64,000 nucleotides of DNA from Gammaproteobacteria bacterium Milos-ODIII6 (GCA_029228645.1 JAPTHR010000006.1:180664-244663), one strand, 5' to 3'; positions 9,883 to 19,112 are shown, counted from the stretch's first letter. Translations and numbers: made by a program. Notes: generated by a model not told the origin, from the sequence alone.

Positions 9883-11207
9883 GCCGACGCCGCCGGCCGC
9901 GGTTGCCCGAGGGCGAATTCGACGCACAGATCACCGGCCTGGCCCACGATGGCAGGGGAGTCGCGCGCATCGAGGACAAGGTCACCTTCATCCAGGGGGG
10001 ACTGGATGGGGAACAGCTGCGTTTCCGCTATATCGCGCGCAAACGCCACTATGACGAGGGCGTCGCGGTCGAGGTGCTTGAAGGATCGCCCGACCGGGTC
10101 GAGCCGCGCTGTCCTCATTACGCCATCTGCGGGGGCTGCAGCCTGCAGCATATGCACCCGGACGCGCAGATCGAGGCCAAACAGGCGGTCCTGCTGGAAA
10201 ACCTCGAGCAACTGGGGCGGGTGCAGCCGGAATCCATCCTGCCGCCGCTGCGCAACGATCTCCCCTGGGGATATCGGCGCAAGGCTCGCCTGGGCGTGAA
10301 ATGGGTGGCGAAGAAGGACAAGGTGCTGGTGGGTTTTCGCGAACGTGGCAGCAGCAAGGTGGCCGACCTGTCGGAATGCCACGTGCTGCACCCACGCGTG
10401 GGATCCATCCTGCCGCAGCTGAGCGCGTTGATCGGCAGCTGGAGCGTCCGCGACCGGGTGCCGCAGATCGAGATGGCGATGGACGACGAGCGTTGCGTGC
10501 TCATCTTCCGCAATCTGGAACCGCTCTCCGACAGCGATATCGCGAGCCTGCGCGAATTTGGCCAGGCGCATGAGATCGTGCCCTATCTGCAGTCCGGCGG
10601 GCCGGATACGGTGCAGCCGCTGGACCCACCCGGGGTTGCCCTGCAGTACCGGATCCCCTCCGAAAGCCTTTCGCTGGGGTTCGACCCCGGTGACTTCACC
10701 CAGGTCAACAGCGAGATGAACCGGCGCATGATCGAGCGTGCCGTCTCGATGCTCGAGCCGCACGGATCGGATCGGATCCTCGACCTGTTCTGCGGGGTGG
10801 GCAATTTCACCCTGCCGCTGGCCCGCCATGCGGGACAGGTCAGCGGCGTGGAAGGGGATGAGGGACTGGTCCTGCGGGCGCGTTCCAATGCGGCGCGCAA
10901 CGAATTGCACAATGTCGATTTTTTTACCGCCAACCTGTACGAGGAACTGCAGCCGGCGGTGTGGCTGGACAGGCGTTTCGACAAGGCGCTGCTCGATCCG
11001 CCGCGCAGCGGTGCGCAACAGGTGCTGCCGCTGTTGCCGCGCCTCGGGGTTGAAACGATACTCTATATCTCCTGCTACCCGGGCACGCTGGCGCGCGATG
11101 CCGGCGAACTGGTCAATGAGCATGGCTTCCGACTGATCAGCAGCGGCGTCATGGATATGTTTCCGCACACTGGGCACGTCGAATCCATCGCACTGTTCCG
11201 GAGATGA
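9879..11207 (+). CDS. rlmD: 23S rRNA (uracil-1939-C5)-methyltransferase RlmD
   Basis: A 442-residue SAM-dependent enzyme of the RumA/TrmA group. An N-terminal TRAM domain (about 11-70) precedes an iron-sulfur site made of C78, C84 and C87 (CPHYAICGGC) plus a later cysteine in LSECHV. The methyltransferase core has LDLFCGVGNF for SAM binding, LLDPPRSG, and the catalytic cysteine in ISCYPGT. The ATG at 9879 overlaps the preceding stop (ATGA). relA, often next in Pseudomonas, is not here. Confidence 0.94.
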   Translation: MSRRRRPRLPEGEFDAQITGLAHDGRGVARIEDKVTFIQGGLDGEQLRFRYIARKRHYDEGVAVEVLEGSPDRVEPRCPHYAICGGCSLQHMHPDAQIEAKQAVLLENLEQLGRVQPESILPPLRNDLPWGYRRKARLGVKWVAKKDKVLVGFRERGSSKVADLSECHVLHPRVGSILPQLSALIGSWSVRDRVPQIEMAMDDERCVLIFRNLEPLSDSDIASLREFGQAHEIVPYLQSGGPDTVQPLDPPGVALQYRIPSESLSLGFDPGDFTQVNSEMNRRMIERAVSMLEPHGSDRILDLFCGVGNFTLPLARHAGQVSGVEGDEGLVLRARSNAARNELHNVDFFTANLYEELQPAVWLDRRFDKALLDPPRSGAQQVLPLLPRLGVETILYISCYPGTLARDAGELVNEHGFRLISSGVMDMFPHTGHVESIALFRR

Positions 11208-11208
11208 C

Positions 11209-11676
11209 ATGGGATTGGAAATCGAGCGCAAATTCCTGCTCCTGAATGACAGCTGGCGTGAGCAGGTCGAACGCCGCATCGAGATTCAGCAGGGTTACCT
11301 GGCGCAGGATGAGCGCAGCGCGATCCGGGTGCGCATTTTTGGCGAGCAGGCCCACCTCAACATCAAGGCCACCGAGGACGGCATCCACCGCCACGAGTTC
11401 GAGTACGGGATTCCACTCGAGGATGCGCGCGCCCTGTTCGAGCATGTTGTGAAGGGGCCGGTGGTCGAAAAGGTGCGCCATGAACTGCCTGTCGGCCCGC
11501 ATCTCTGGGAGATCGATGAGTTTCTCGGCGCCAATGCCCCACTGGTGGTCGCCGAGATTGAACTCGCCAGCGCGGACGAACCGTTTGAGCGTCCTGCCTG
11601 GCTGGGCCAGGAGGTTTCCACCGACCGTCGCTACTACAACAGCAGCCTCGCGAGAAAGCCTTTCAGTCAGTGGTGA
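11209..11676 (+). CDS. CYTH domain protein (triphosphate tunnel enzyme)
   Basis: A 155-residue single CYTH domain with the defining N-terminal EIERKFLL (ExExK) motif that binds triphosphate and metal. Further basic and acidic pairs line the beta-barrel (RVRIFGEQAHLNIKA, EIDEF, VAEIEL). Bacterial relatives are inorganic triphosphatases or class IV adenylate cyclases. The sequence alone favours triphosphatase. It starts 1 base after rlmD ends, so it probably shares its mRNA. Confidence 0.85.
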   Translation: MGLEIERKFLLLNDSWREQVERRIEIQQGYLAQDERSAIRVRIFGEQAHLNIKATEDGIHRHEFEYGIPLEDARALFEHVVKGPVVEKVRHELPVGPHLWEIDEFLGANAPLVVAEIELASADEPFERPAWLGQEVSTDRRYYNSSLARKPFSQW

Positions 11677-13151
11677 GCGCCTGGAGACGCCACTTTTTCG
11701 TCTTTCTGCTCTCGCTTGCGGTGACCGGCTGTCAACAGGCACCACCGTCATCCATCGTGTTCGCTATCGCCACCGCGCCTGCCTCGCTCCATCCGCTGCT
11801 GGCGACCGACGCGGTCTCCGAGCGGATCAACGAACTGCTCTACCGGCCACTGGTTGAGTACGGCCCGCAAGGAGAACCGGTCCCGGGCGTGGTGCGCTGG
11901 CGCATGCGCGACGCACGGCATTACCTGTTGTTCCTGGCTGGCTCGCCTGCGGCCTTCAGCGACGGCAGCCCGGTGGTACTGGAGGATGTCCGGCAGACTC
12001 TCCTGACTGCCCGCGACCATCCCGCTTCGCCACATGCCAGCACGCTGCGTAACATCCGGGAGATTCGCCTGGAGGGCGGGCGTCTCGTCCTTGGGCTGCA
12101 GGATCCGGACCCCCGCCTGCCGGAGAAACTGCATCTCGGGGTGGCGCCCGCAGCGTATCTCCAAGAGGACAGACGCCTCGCGCGCCAGCCGATGGGCAGC
12201 GGTCCGTTTGTCCTGCTTGGCTGGAACGAGGACGGAGGCGTCCGGCTGCAGCGCCGGCGGGATGGCCTGCATGTCCGCTTCAGCGTGGTGCCAGACCCCA
12301 CCATGCGGGCCCTCAAACTGCTGCGAGGGGAGGCAAACCTGGTACAGAACGATCTGCCCTACGAGATGTATCCGCTGTTGCAGGATTCCGCGGCGATCGA
12401 GCTGGCGGCGTTGCCAGGGACCACCTTCAGCTACCTGGGTTTCAATCTCCTCGACCCCGTCACGGGAGACCGACGGCTACGCGCGGCGATTGCGCACGCC
12501 ATCGATCGCGAGGCCATCGTACGCCATCTTTTCATGGGGCATGCAAGGCCGGGCAATACGCTGCTTTTACCGGGGCACTGGGCGGCACACCCGGCGCTTC
12601 GCGATTACCGGCACGACCCGGCGCGCGCACGCGCTCTGCTCGAGGCAATGGGCCATGGCCCAGACAATCCGCTGCGCCTGAGTTTCAAGACCTCCACGGA
12701 CCCGTTCCGCGTGCGGGTTGCGTCCGTGCTACAGGCACAACTGAAGGCGGTCGGCATCGAGCTCGAAATCAATAGCAACGAGTGGGGCACCTTTTTCGGG
12801 GACATCAAGGCGGGACGCTTCCAGATGTACAGCCTCAGTTGGGTCGGAGTCCGCAGCACGGATATCTTCCGGCATGTGTTCCACAGCGAATCACTGCCGC
12901 CCGGTGGCGCCAATCGTGGCCGTTATCATTCACCGGCGGTCGATCGCCTGATCGACCGGAGCGGGCAACTGAGTGCGCAGCAGGCGAGGCCGCTGTACCG
13001 GGAGATCCAGGAGCAGCTCCACCGCGATCTCGTGTACGTCCCCTTGTGGCACGAGAACAACCTGCTGCTCGCGCGCGACGTGCGTGCGGTGTCGCCGCAG
13101 GAGGACGGAAGCTACCGGTTTCTGGAACAGGTATCCTTGCGCGATGACTGA
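11670..13151 (+). CDS. Peptide ABC transporter substrate-binding lipoprotein (SBP_bac_5)
   Basis: A 493-residue extracytoplasmic binding protein of the oligopeptide/dipeptide/nickel family. A lipoprotein signal is present (lipobox LAVTGC, lipidated Cys about residue 21). The mature part has the family fold with RLRAAIAHAIDREAIV and PGHWAAHP segments. The GTG at 11670 (or 11673) overlaps the CYTH gene. Two permeases follow, but no ATPase gene is present, so ATPase subunits must be encoded elsewhere or shared. The substrate is probably a peptide, perhaps a cell-wall peptide given the neighbours. Confidence 0.88.
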   Translation: MVSAWRRHFFVFLLSLAVTGCQQAPPSSIVFAIATAPASLHPLLATDAVSERINELLYRPLVEYGPQGEPVPGVVRWRMRDARHYLLFLAGSPAAFSDGSPVVLEDVRQTLLTARDHPASPHASTLRNIREIRLEGGRLVLGLQDPDPRLPEKLHLGVAPAAYLQEDRRLARQPMGSGPFVLLGWNEDGGVRLQRRRDGLHVRFSVVPDPTMRALKLLRGEANLVQNDLPYEMYPLLQDSAAIELAALPGTTFSYLGFNLLDPVTGDRRLRAAIAHAIDREAIVRHLFMGHARPGNTLLLPGHWAAHPALRDYRHDPARARALLEAMGHGPDNPLRLSFKTSTDPFRVRVASVLQAQLKAVGIELEINSNEWGTFFGDIKAGRFQMYSLSWVGVRSTDIFRHVFHSESLPPGGANRGRYHSPAVDRLIDRSGQLSAQQARPLYREIQEQLHRDLVYVPLWHENNLLLARDVRAVSPQEDGSYRFLEQVSLRDD

Positions 13152-13647
13152 TCTGCGCATCGAAATAGATGTCCGGGAACAGCGTCTGCGCCTGTTGCAG
13201 GGCCCGGTGGAGCTGCTCAGCTACCCGGTTTCGACGGGCCTGGCGGGGACCGGCCAGCACGAGGGTTCGGCTTGCACGCCCCTTGGGCGCCACCACATAC
13301 GGCTGAAGATCGGCGCCGGTTGCGCGCCGGCGAGCGTCTTTGTGGCACGTCGCGCCAGTGGCGAGATCTGGACCCCTGAGCTCGCGCGCCGTTATCCGCA
13401 ACGCGACTGGATTCTCACCCGGATATTGTGGCTCAGCGGCGACGAGCCGGGCTTCAACCGGGGTGGCGGGTGCGACACCCTCAGAAGGTTCATCTACATT
13501 CACGGCACGCCGGATACCGAGCCCATGGGCGTGCCCTGCTCGCACGGCTGTATACGCATGCGCAACAGCGACGTCCTGACGTTATTCGAAAGGGTCGAGA
13601 ACGGCACCCGGGTCGACATCCTCGAGGGCGCTCCGGGCGACCGCTGA
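13144..13647 (+). CDS. L,D-transpeptidase (YkuD domain) without signal peptide
   Basis: A 167-residue YkuD-domain protein. The catalytic signature is present: HGTPD and then SHGCIRM, with the nucleophile cysteine in SHGC. Such enzymes form or cut L,D bonds in peptidoglycan. The start ATG at 13144 overlaps the transporter gene by 8 bases, and the protein begins directly with the folded domain (MTDLRIEIDVREQRL). No signal peptide or membrane helix is visible, which is odd for a periplasmic activity. It is embedded between a binding-protein gene and two permease genes with overlapping codons on both sides. Confidence 0.85.
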   Translation: MTDLRIEIDVREQRLRLLQGPVELLSYPVSTGLAGTGQHEGSACTPLGRHHIRLKIGAGCAPASVFVARRASGEIWTPELARRYPQRDWILTRILWLSGDEPGFNRGGGCDTLRRFIYIHGTPDTEPMGVPCSHGCIRMRNSDVLTLFERVENGTRVDILEGAPGDR

Positions 13648-14567
13648 TGCAGCGCCTGTTCGACACGGCACTGGTGCTGTTCGGGGTGGTTACCCTGGTG
13701 TTCTTTCTGAGCGCGGTCATTCCGGGCGATCCGGTGGACGTGATGCTCGGCGAGCACGCCAGCAGCGCGGACCGCGAGGCGCTGCGGAGCGCCATGGGGC
13801 TGGATCGTCCGCTGCACATCCGGTGGGCGGATTACCTGTCCGGCCTGCTCCGGGGCGATCTGGGCACCTCCCTGGTGCGATCGCGTCCGGTCGCCGATCT
13901 GATTGCGGAACGCCTGCCGGCCACCTTGTCGATGGCGCTCGCGGCGTTCGTCGTGATCCTGCTGATCGCTTTACCCATGGGCCTGCTGGCGGCTCACTTC
14001 AAGGGTGGCCCGGTCGACCGCGCCGCCGCCGTGTTCGCCTTACTGGGGCAATCCATCCCGAATTTCTGGCTCGGCCCCCTCCTGGTGCTGCTGTTTTCCA
14101 TTCGGCTTGGCTGGCTCCCGGTCAGTGGGAATGAATCGCCCGCCGCGATCCTGCTGCCGGCGATCACCCTGGGCACATCCCTGGCGGCCGTCTCGATGCG
14201 CATGTTGCGGGCGAGTCTGCTCGAGGTGCTCTCCCAGGACTACGTGCGCACGGCGCGCGCCAAAGGGGTGTCCCGCTTGAAAGCCATCCTGTGGCACGCC
14301 CTGCCGAATGCCCTGTTGCCGGTGGTGACGCTGCTCGGACTGCAACTGGGCGCGCTGCTGAGCGGCGCGGTGATCACCGAGGTGGTGTTCGCCTGGCCTG
14401 GCATCGGCTCGCTCCTGATCGACGCCATTCGGCAGCGTGATTATCCCCTGATACAGGGCGTGGTCCTGGTCATCGCGGTCGCGTATGTACTGATCAACCT
14501 GCTGACCGACCTGCTGGTGCGCCGCCTGGATCCGCGCATCGCGGCGGCGGAGGGCGACCGGCCGTGA
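13647..14567 (+). CDS. Peptide ABC transporter permease (DppB/OppB type)
   Basis: A 306-residue inner-membrane permease with six predicted helices. The family EAA loop reads DYVRTARAKGVSRLKAIL. The N-terminal signature is LVFFLSAVIPGDPVDVMLG. The ATG at 13647 overlaps the previous stop by one base, and its own stop overlaps the next permease, so the set is translated together. It would pair with the following permease to form the channel. Confidence 0.92.
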   Translation: MQRLFDTALVLFGVVTLVFFLSAVIPGDPVDVMLGEHASSADREALRSAMGLDRPLHIRWADYLSGLLRGDLGTSLVRSRPVADLIAERLPATLSMALAAFVVILLIALPMGLLAAHFKGGPVDRAAAVFALLGQSIPNFWLGPLLVLLFSIRLGWLPVSGNESPAAILLPAITLGTSLAAVSMRMLRASLLEVLSQDYVRTARAKGVSRLKAILWHALPNALLPVVTLLGLQLGALLSGAVITEVVFAWPGIGSLLIDAIRQRDYPLIQGVVLVIAVAYVLINLLTDLLVRRLDPRIAAAEGDRP

Positions 14568-15361
14568 GGCTGAGCCTGCTGATACTGCTGCTTTGGTTGA
14601 TCGCGGCGCTCGCCGGGGTCGTGCTGCCGCTGCGTCCTGACGAGATCGACCTGGAGCAGCTGTTCGCGCCACCAACCGGAGGGGATGCCTGGCTCGGCCG
14701 GGATGAACTGGGGCGGTCGCTTGGCGCGCGTCTCCTGGATGGGGCGGGTATCTCGCTCCTGGTTGCCTCGGTCACGGTCCTGATCTCGGCGGCCCTGGGC
14801 ACCTTGATAGGCGCCCTGGCCGGCTACCTCGGTGGCTGGTGGGACCGGGTGATATCGCGCCTGATCGAGGTCTTCCTGGCGTTCCCCGGATTGCTGCTGG
14901 CGATTGCCTTGGCGGCTTTCCTGGGTCCGGGAATAGATAATGTCATCATGGCCTTGTCGGTCATGGGCTGGGTCGGGTATGCCCGCCTGGCGCGCAACCA
15001 GGTGTTGTCGCTGCGCCAGCGGGAGCATGTCCTGGCTGCGGTCGCACTGGGTCGGCGCACACCGGATGTCATCCGCCTGCACCTGTTGCCGTTGATGCTC
15101 GCGCCGCTGTTGGTGGAGGCCAGTTACGGAATCGCCTCCGCTGTGATTGCGGAGGCCGGGCTGTCATTTCTGGGCCTGGGGGTACAGCCGCCGCAGGCCT
15201 CCTGGGGCGCCATGATCCGGGAGGGCGTGCGTTACCTGCTGGTCGCTCCGCACCTGGTCCTGGTCCCCGGGGCCGCGCTGTCGCTGGTGGTCCTGGCGGC
15301 GAACCTGTTTGGAGACGGGCTGCGCGACCGCCTGGATGTCACTTCACGTAATAGGCGCTGA
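14564..15361 (+). CDS. Peptide ABC transporter permease (DppC/OppC type)
   Basis: A 265-residue inner-membrane permease. GRDELGRSLGARLLDG matches the OppC/DppC hallmark near the N terminus. The EAA loop is EHVLAAVALGRRTPDVI, and a conserved AEAGLSFLGLGVQPP follows. It is slightly short at the N terminus for the family. It starts at GTG, overlapping the previous gene. The 3' end overlaps the convergent FliL-like gene by 23 bases. No ATPase gene follows. Confidence 0.92.
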   Translation: MRLSLLILLLWLIAALAGVVLPLRPDEIDLEQLFAPPTGGDAWLGRDELGRSLGARLLDGAGISLLVASVTVLISAALGTLIGALAGYLGGWWDRVISRLIEVFLAFPGLLLAIALAAFLGPGIDNVIMALSVMGWVGYARLARNQVLSLRQREHVLAAVALGRRTPDVIRLHLLPLMLAPLLVEASYGIASAVIAEAGLSFLGLGVQPPQASWGAMIREGVRYLLVAPHLVLVPGAALSLVVLAANLFGDGLRDRLDVTSRNRR

Positions 15362-15743
15362 AAAACAGATCGTTCACGCGCGGCTCTTCGGTCAACTCGC
15401 TCAGGGTTTTCTGAAGTGCCTTGAGGGCGTCGACACGCAGGCTCTCCTTGCCCTCGGGGGTGGTGAGCAGCTGGCCATCCGCGCCGGCTATCAGCATCAG
15501 TACGCTGTGCCGGATTGCTGGCATGTGGGTATGCACGTGCGGCACGTCTTCCGCGTATTTGGTCATCAACTGGATGTCACAGCGGATATACTTCGGTCCG
15601 CCAGTCAGGTTGCTGACGATCGAGGGTTTCATCTCGATGTAGCCGACCTCGATCGGCCTCTCGTCTTCCTCCTCGGCTAGAGCGAGGCCTGTAAAGAACA
15701 TACAAATCAAAAAGATAGTCAATATTCTTAAGGTAATTCCCAT
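15339..15743 (-). CDS. FliL-like periplasmic protein
   Basis: A 134-residue protein with an N-terminal hydrophobic segment ending in LALA (about residues 5-23) and a FliL-like domain: acidic linker EEEDERP, then strand-rich YIEMKPSIVSNL and a C terminus ending FFSAYYVK. FliL supports flagellar stators. Here no flagellar genes are nearby, so it is an orphan FliL homolog. It is encoded opposite to its neighbours and overlaps the permease gene tail to tail. Confidence 0.75.
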   Translation of the reverse strand: MGITLRILTIFLICMFFTGLALAEEEDERPIEVGYIEMKPSIVSNLTGGPKYIRCDIQLMTKYAEDVPHVHTHMPAIRHSVLMLIAGADGQLLTTPEGKESLRVDALKALQKTLSELTEEPRVNDLFFSAYYVK

Positions 15744-15806
15744 TGTTTGATTCCCGCCTTACAGCCTGTCTTACAGGTTCCCCCGCGGTGTCCCGGAGGC
15801 ATTGAG

Positions 15807-16850
15807 ATGCACGGACCGGTAATGCTGGATCTGTCCGGCACCGAGTTGACCGATGAAGAGGTCAAGCGTCTGCAGCATCCCGCTACCGGCGGGGTCATCC
15901 TGTTCAGTCGCAATTACTCCTCGCGCGAACAGCTTTATCGGCTGGTCGCACGGATTCATGAGTTGCGCTCACCGCCGCTTTTGATCGCCGTTGATCAGGA
16001 GGGGGGCAGCGTGCAGCGCTTTCGCGATGAATTCACGCTCCTGCCGGCGCCGGCACGGATCCTGCCATTCTTTCACGGAGACCTCGCGCGCGCGCGCCAC
16101 GCGGCACATGAACTCGGTTGGATCATGGCCTCGGAATTGCGCGCAGCCGGCGTGGACTTCAGTTTCGCACCGGTCCTGGACCTGGATTACGGCCTGAGCG
16201 AGGTGATCGGGGACCGTGCATTTGCGAAAACGGCGGAGCAGGTCGCATCCCTCGGGCAGGCCTGGATGCTGGGAGCCCGCGAGGCCGGCATGATCAGTGT
16301 CGGCAAGCATTTCCCGGGGCACGGTGGGGTGCGCGCGGACTCCCATCTGGAGTTGCCGGTCGACGCGCGCGCGCTCGACGAGATCATGCATCAGGACGTG
16401 CGACCGTTCCGGCGCCTGATCGCCTCGGGTCTCGAGGGCATCATGCCAGCGCACGTGATCTACCGGGAGTGTGATGCGCAACTGGCCGGGTTCTCCTCTT
16501 TCTGGTTACAGCGGGTGTTGCGTGAACAACTGCATTTCAACGGGGTTATCTTCAGTGATGACCTGAGCATGCAGGCGGCAGCGGAGTGCGGCGGCTATTC
16601 GCAGCGGGCGAGGGTGGCCATCGAGGCGGGATGTGACGTCGTCCTGGTGTGCAACAATCCCGAGGCAGCCGACGAAGTCCTCAAGGAACTGGAGGACTAT
16701 CACGACCCGGTCGGCATGGCGCGCTGCGCACGCCTGCATGGTCGCCCCGCCCCGAAATGGGACCGGCTGCGGGAGTCGAACCGCTGGCACAACGCGGTCC
16801 GCCTCGCGGCCGACATCCGCGAATCCCCGGGGGACGACCTCGCCTTATGA
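15807..16850 (+). CDS. nagZ: Beta-N-acetylhexosaminidase NagZ
   Basis: A 347-residue cytoplasmic family-3 glycosidase that removes GlcNAc from anhydro-muropeptides during cell-wall recycling. KHFPGHGGVRADSH carries the catalytic His/Asp loop, and FSDDLSM carries the nucleophile aspartate. The ATG at 15807 with GGAGG at 15795 is preferred over an in-frame start 60 bases upstream, because NagZ proteins begin with GPVMLDL. The stop overlaps hpt. Recycling may connect to the peptide transporter and L,D-transpeptidase upstream. Confidence 0.95.
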   Translation: MHGPVMLDLSGTELTDEEVKRLQHPATGGVILFSRNYSSREQLYRLVARIHELRSPPLLIAVDQEGGSVQRFRDEFTLLPAPARILPFFHGDLARARHAAHELGWIMASELRAAGVDFSFAPVLDLDYGLSEVIGDRAFAKTAEQVASLGQAWMLGAREAGMISVGKHFPGHGGVRADSHLELPVDARALDEIMHQDVRPFRRLIASGLEGIMPAHVIYRECDAQLAGFSSFWLQRVLREQLHFNGVIFSDDLSMQAAAECGGYSQRARVAIEAGCDVVLVCNNPEAADEVLKELEDYHDPVGMARCARLHGRPAPKWDRLRESNRWHNAVRLAADIRESPGDDLAL

Positions 16851-17416
16851 CAAGCAACATGCGGCAACACGCCATCGAGGTGCTGAGCAGCGCCGAACTG
16901 ATCCACGACGAGGCAGCGGTCCGCGCCGCGGTGCAGGCAATGGCGCAAAGCATCCAGGCGGACCTGGCGGATTCCGATCCCATCATCGTGTGCGCCATGA
17001 ACGGGGGGCTCGTACCTGTTGCAATGCTGATGCCCCATCTGCGCTTCCCGTTCCGGATCGATTATGTGCATGCCAGCCGCTACCGCGAGAAGACTCGCGG
17101 CGAGGACCTGGTTTGGCAGCGCGAGCCAGAGCGCTCTTTCGAGGGCGAGCATGTGCTCGTGATCGACGACATCCTGGACGAGGGGTATACGCTGGAGTCG
17201 ATACTGGGCTATTTCCAGGCGCACGAGACGGCCAGCCTGAGGGCGGCGGTGCTGGTGGAAAAGGAACATGACCGCGGGGTCAGGCCGCAGATCGACTATC
17301 TTGGACTGAAGGTGCCGGACCGATACGTCTTTGGCTGCGGCATGGATTACAAGGGTTATTGGCGCAACCTGCCGTCGATTCACGCCTTGGCTGAGGATGC
17401 GGAGGAATCACACTGA
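16847..17416 (+). CDS. hpt: Hypoxanthine-guanine phosphoribosyltransferase
   Basis: A 189-residue purine-salvage enzyme. The PRPP-binding motif is VLVIDDILDEGYTL, and an N-terminal loop (VCAMNGGLVPVAM) and a C-terminal DYLGLKVPDRYVFGCGMDY match the HGPRT fold. It overlaps nagZ by ATGA, and mtnP starts at its last stop base. The nagZ-hpt-mtnP order is known from Pseudomonas, where hypoxanthine released by methylthioinosine phosphorylase is salvaged by this enzyme. Confidence 0.93.
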   Translation: MTSNMRQHAIEVLSSAELIHDEAAVRAAVQAMAQSIQADLADSDPIIVCAMNGGLVPVAMLMPHLRFPFRIDYVHASRYREKTRGEDLVWQREPERSFEGEHVLVIDDILDEGYTLESILGYFQAHETASLRAAVLVEKEHDRGVRPQIDYLGLKVPDRYVFGCGMDYKGYWRNLPSIHALAEDAEESH

Positions 17417-18159
17417 TGGCGAAGATTGGAATCATAGGCGGGTCGGGCCTGAGTCGCCTTAAGACCTTGTCGGTGAACAAGAAAGAGCTGATCGACACAC
17501 CCTATGGGGAGCCGTCGGCGCCGCTCCAGTTTGGACACCTCAACGGTCTGGAGGTTGCTTTTCTGCCGCGTCACGGGGGCAATCACCAGGTGCCGCCGCA
17601 CATGGTGAATTACCGCGCCAACATCTGGGCGCTGCGCGAGGCGGGGGTCGAGCGCGTGATCGGAATGGCGGCTGTGGGGGGCATCAGCGAACGCTTCGGT
17701 CCCGGGGTGCTGTGCGTCCCGGACCAGATCATCGACTACACCTACGGGCGCAGCCATACCTTCTACGAGCAGGACCTGAGTTCGGTGATCCATATCGATT
17801 TCACCGAGCCGTACTGCGAGGTACTGCGAAATGCGCTGATTTCCAGTGCGCAAGGCATTGGTGAGCCGTTGGTGACCGAGGGAACCTATGGAGCAGCTCA
17901 GGGGCCGCGCCTGGAGACGGCGGCGGAGATTCGTCGCATGGCTCGGGACGGTTGCGACATCGTTGGCATGACCGGAATGCCGGAGGCGTCCCTGGCGAAG
18001 GAACTGGATCTCTGTTACGCGAATTTCTCCCTGGTGGTGAACTGGGCTGCCGGTCTGGGTGACGGCGGCCCAATCACGATGCAGGAGATAGAGCGCCACC
18101 TCGCGAAGGGCATGACCCGGGCCGTACGAGTCGTTTCGAGCATGGATACGGGCGGTTGA
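17416..18159 (+). CDS. mtnP: S-methyl-5'-thioinosine/thioadenosine phosphorylase
   Basis: A 247-residue purine nucleoside phosphorylase family II protein. It shows IGIIGGSGL at the N terminus, phosphate-binding RHG (LPRHGGNHQVPPH), YRANIWALREAGVERV, and the base site GMTGMPEASLAKEL. In the Pseudomonas gene next to nagZ the preferred substrate is methylthioinosine rather than methylthioadenosine; adjacency to hpt fits this, but substrate choice cannot be read with certainty here. Confidence 0.9.
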   Translation: MAKIGIIGGSGLSRLKTLSVNKKELIDTPYGEPSAPLQFGHLNGLEVAFLPRHGGNHQVPPHMVNYRANIWALREAGVERVIGMAAVGGISERFGPGVLCVPDQIIDYTYGRSHTFYEQDLSSVIHIDFTEPYCEVLRNALISSAQGIGEPLVTEGTYGAAQGPRLETAAEIRRMARDGCDIVGMTGMPEASLAKELDLCYANFSLVVNWAAGLGDGGPITMQEIERHLAKGMTRAVRVVSSMDTGG

Positions 18160-18866
18160 AGAAGGCCCGCGCTTCCGCCGCTATCCTCGCCGCGGTCCTG
18201 CTGGCGAATGTCGCTTGCGCGGAGAGTCCCGTGGCATTCGAGCAGGGGATGAATGCCTTGCTGCAGGGTGATTTCGCCGAGGCCTACTGCCAATGGAAAC
18301 CCCTTGCCGAACAAGGACATGCCGAGTCCCAGTACAACCTGGGATGGCTGCACGCCAACGGAAACGGGGTCACCGTGGATATGCGCCGGGCGTTCCATTG
18401 GTGGAATGCCGCCGCGTTGCAGGGACATGCCGACGCCGAGTTCGCGCTGGGACTTTCCTACCTGGCGGGCGAGGGCGTCAAGCGCGACCTCGAGGCGGCC
18501 GCCAACTGGTTCTACCAGGCGGCGCAACGCGGGCACATCGATGCACGTGAAAGCCTGCTGCGATTGGCCGGGGATCTCAATTTCGATGTCCTGGGCACTC
18601 TGCCGCAGCTCGCAGAAGAACCCTGGTTCGGCTGGTTGGGCGAGGTTACAGGCGAACGCGTCAATGTGCGCGCCGGTCCAGGCACCGGAACAGCGATTAT
18701 CGCCAAGCTGGGCAGAGGCGAGGCGGTCCGGGTGCTGTCGCGGCGTGGTGACTGGCTCAGGATTCGTCTACCACAGCTGGAGGGAGGGCCAGAAGGTGCA
18801 GATGGCCTGGCTTGGATATACCATTCGTTGTTGAAACCCACAGGGTCACGCGCTGCCGCGCGCTGA
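18156..18866 (+). CDS. Sel1-repeat and bacterial SH3 domain protein
   Basis: A 236-residue exported protein. A signal peptide (about 1-23, ends ANVACAE) is followed by about three Sel1-like repeats (residues 45-140, for example SQYNLGWLHANG and AEFALGLSYLAG) and a bacterial SH3 domain (about 165-225, NVRAGPGTGT and GDWLRI). Such combinations bind peptidoglycan or partner proteins in the periplasm. It starts at TTG 18156, overlapping the mtnP stop. Confidence 0.82.
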   Translation: MKKARASAAILAAVLLANVACAESPVAFEQGMNALLQGDFAEAYCQWKPLAEQGHAESQYNLGWLHANGNGVTVDMRRAFHWWNAAALQGHADAEFALGLSYLAGEGVKRDLEAAANWFYQAAQRGHIDARESLLRLAGDLNFDVLGTLPQLAEEPWFGWLGEVTGERVNVRAGPGTGTAIIAKLGRGEAVRVLSRRGDWLRIRLPQLEGGPEGADGLAWIYHSLLKPTGSRAAAR

Positions 18867-18893
18867 CCGGGCCTTCTTCGGAGTCAGATCACC

Positions 18894-19112
18894 ATGTTCA
18901 TTGCCCGTACAATCCTGATCCTCCTTTGCATCGCCACTGCGGTCCTGTACGCACGGGTGCTGCTTCCGCCGGAACCGGCGAGTGGCGAAATAACGGACGT
19001 CACCCAGGACGAGCATCAACCGGTCGACAAGGCGGAACTGCAGCCGCTGCCACCCGAGCAGATGCGACTGGTTATCCAGGCGCTCGCGCCAGAGATGGCC
19101 GACCCAGAGTGA
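18894..19112 (+). CDS. Small single-helix membrane protein, unknown
   Basis: 72 residues: an N-terminal hydrophobic helix (about 3-20, ARTILILLCIATAVLYARVLL), then a proline- and acid-rich tail (PPEPASGEITDV...PLPPEQ). It follows the Sel1/SH3 gene by 27 bases on the same strand and may be the last gene of that operon. I do not recognise a family. Confidence 0.5.
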   Translation: MFIARTILILLCIATAVLYARVLLPPEPASGEITDVTQDEHQPVDKAELQPLPPEQMRLVIQALAPEMADPE

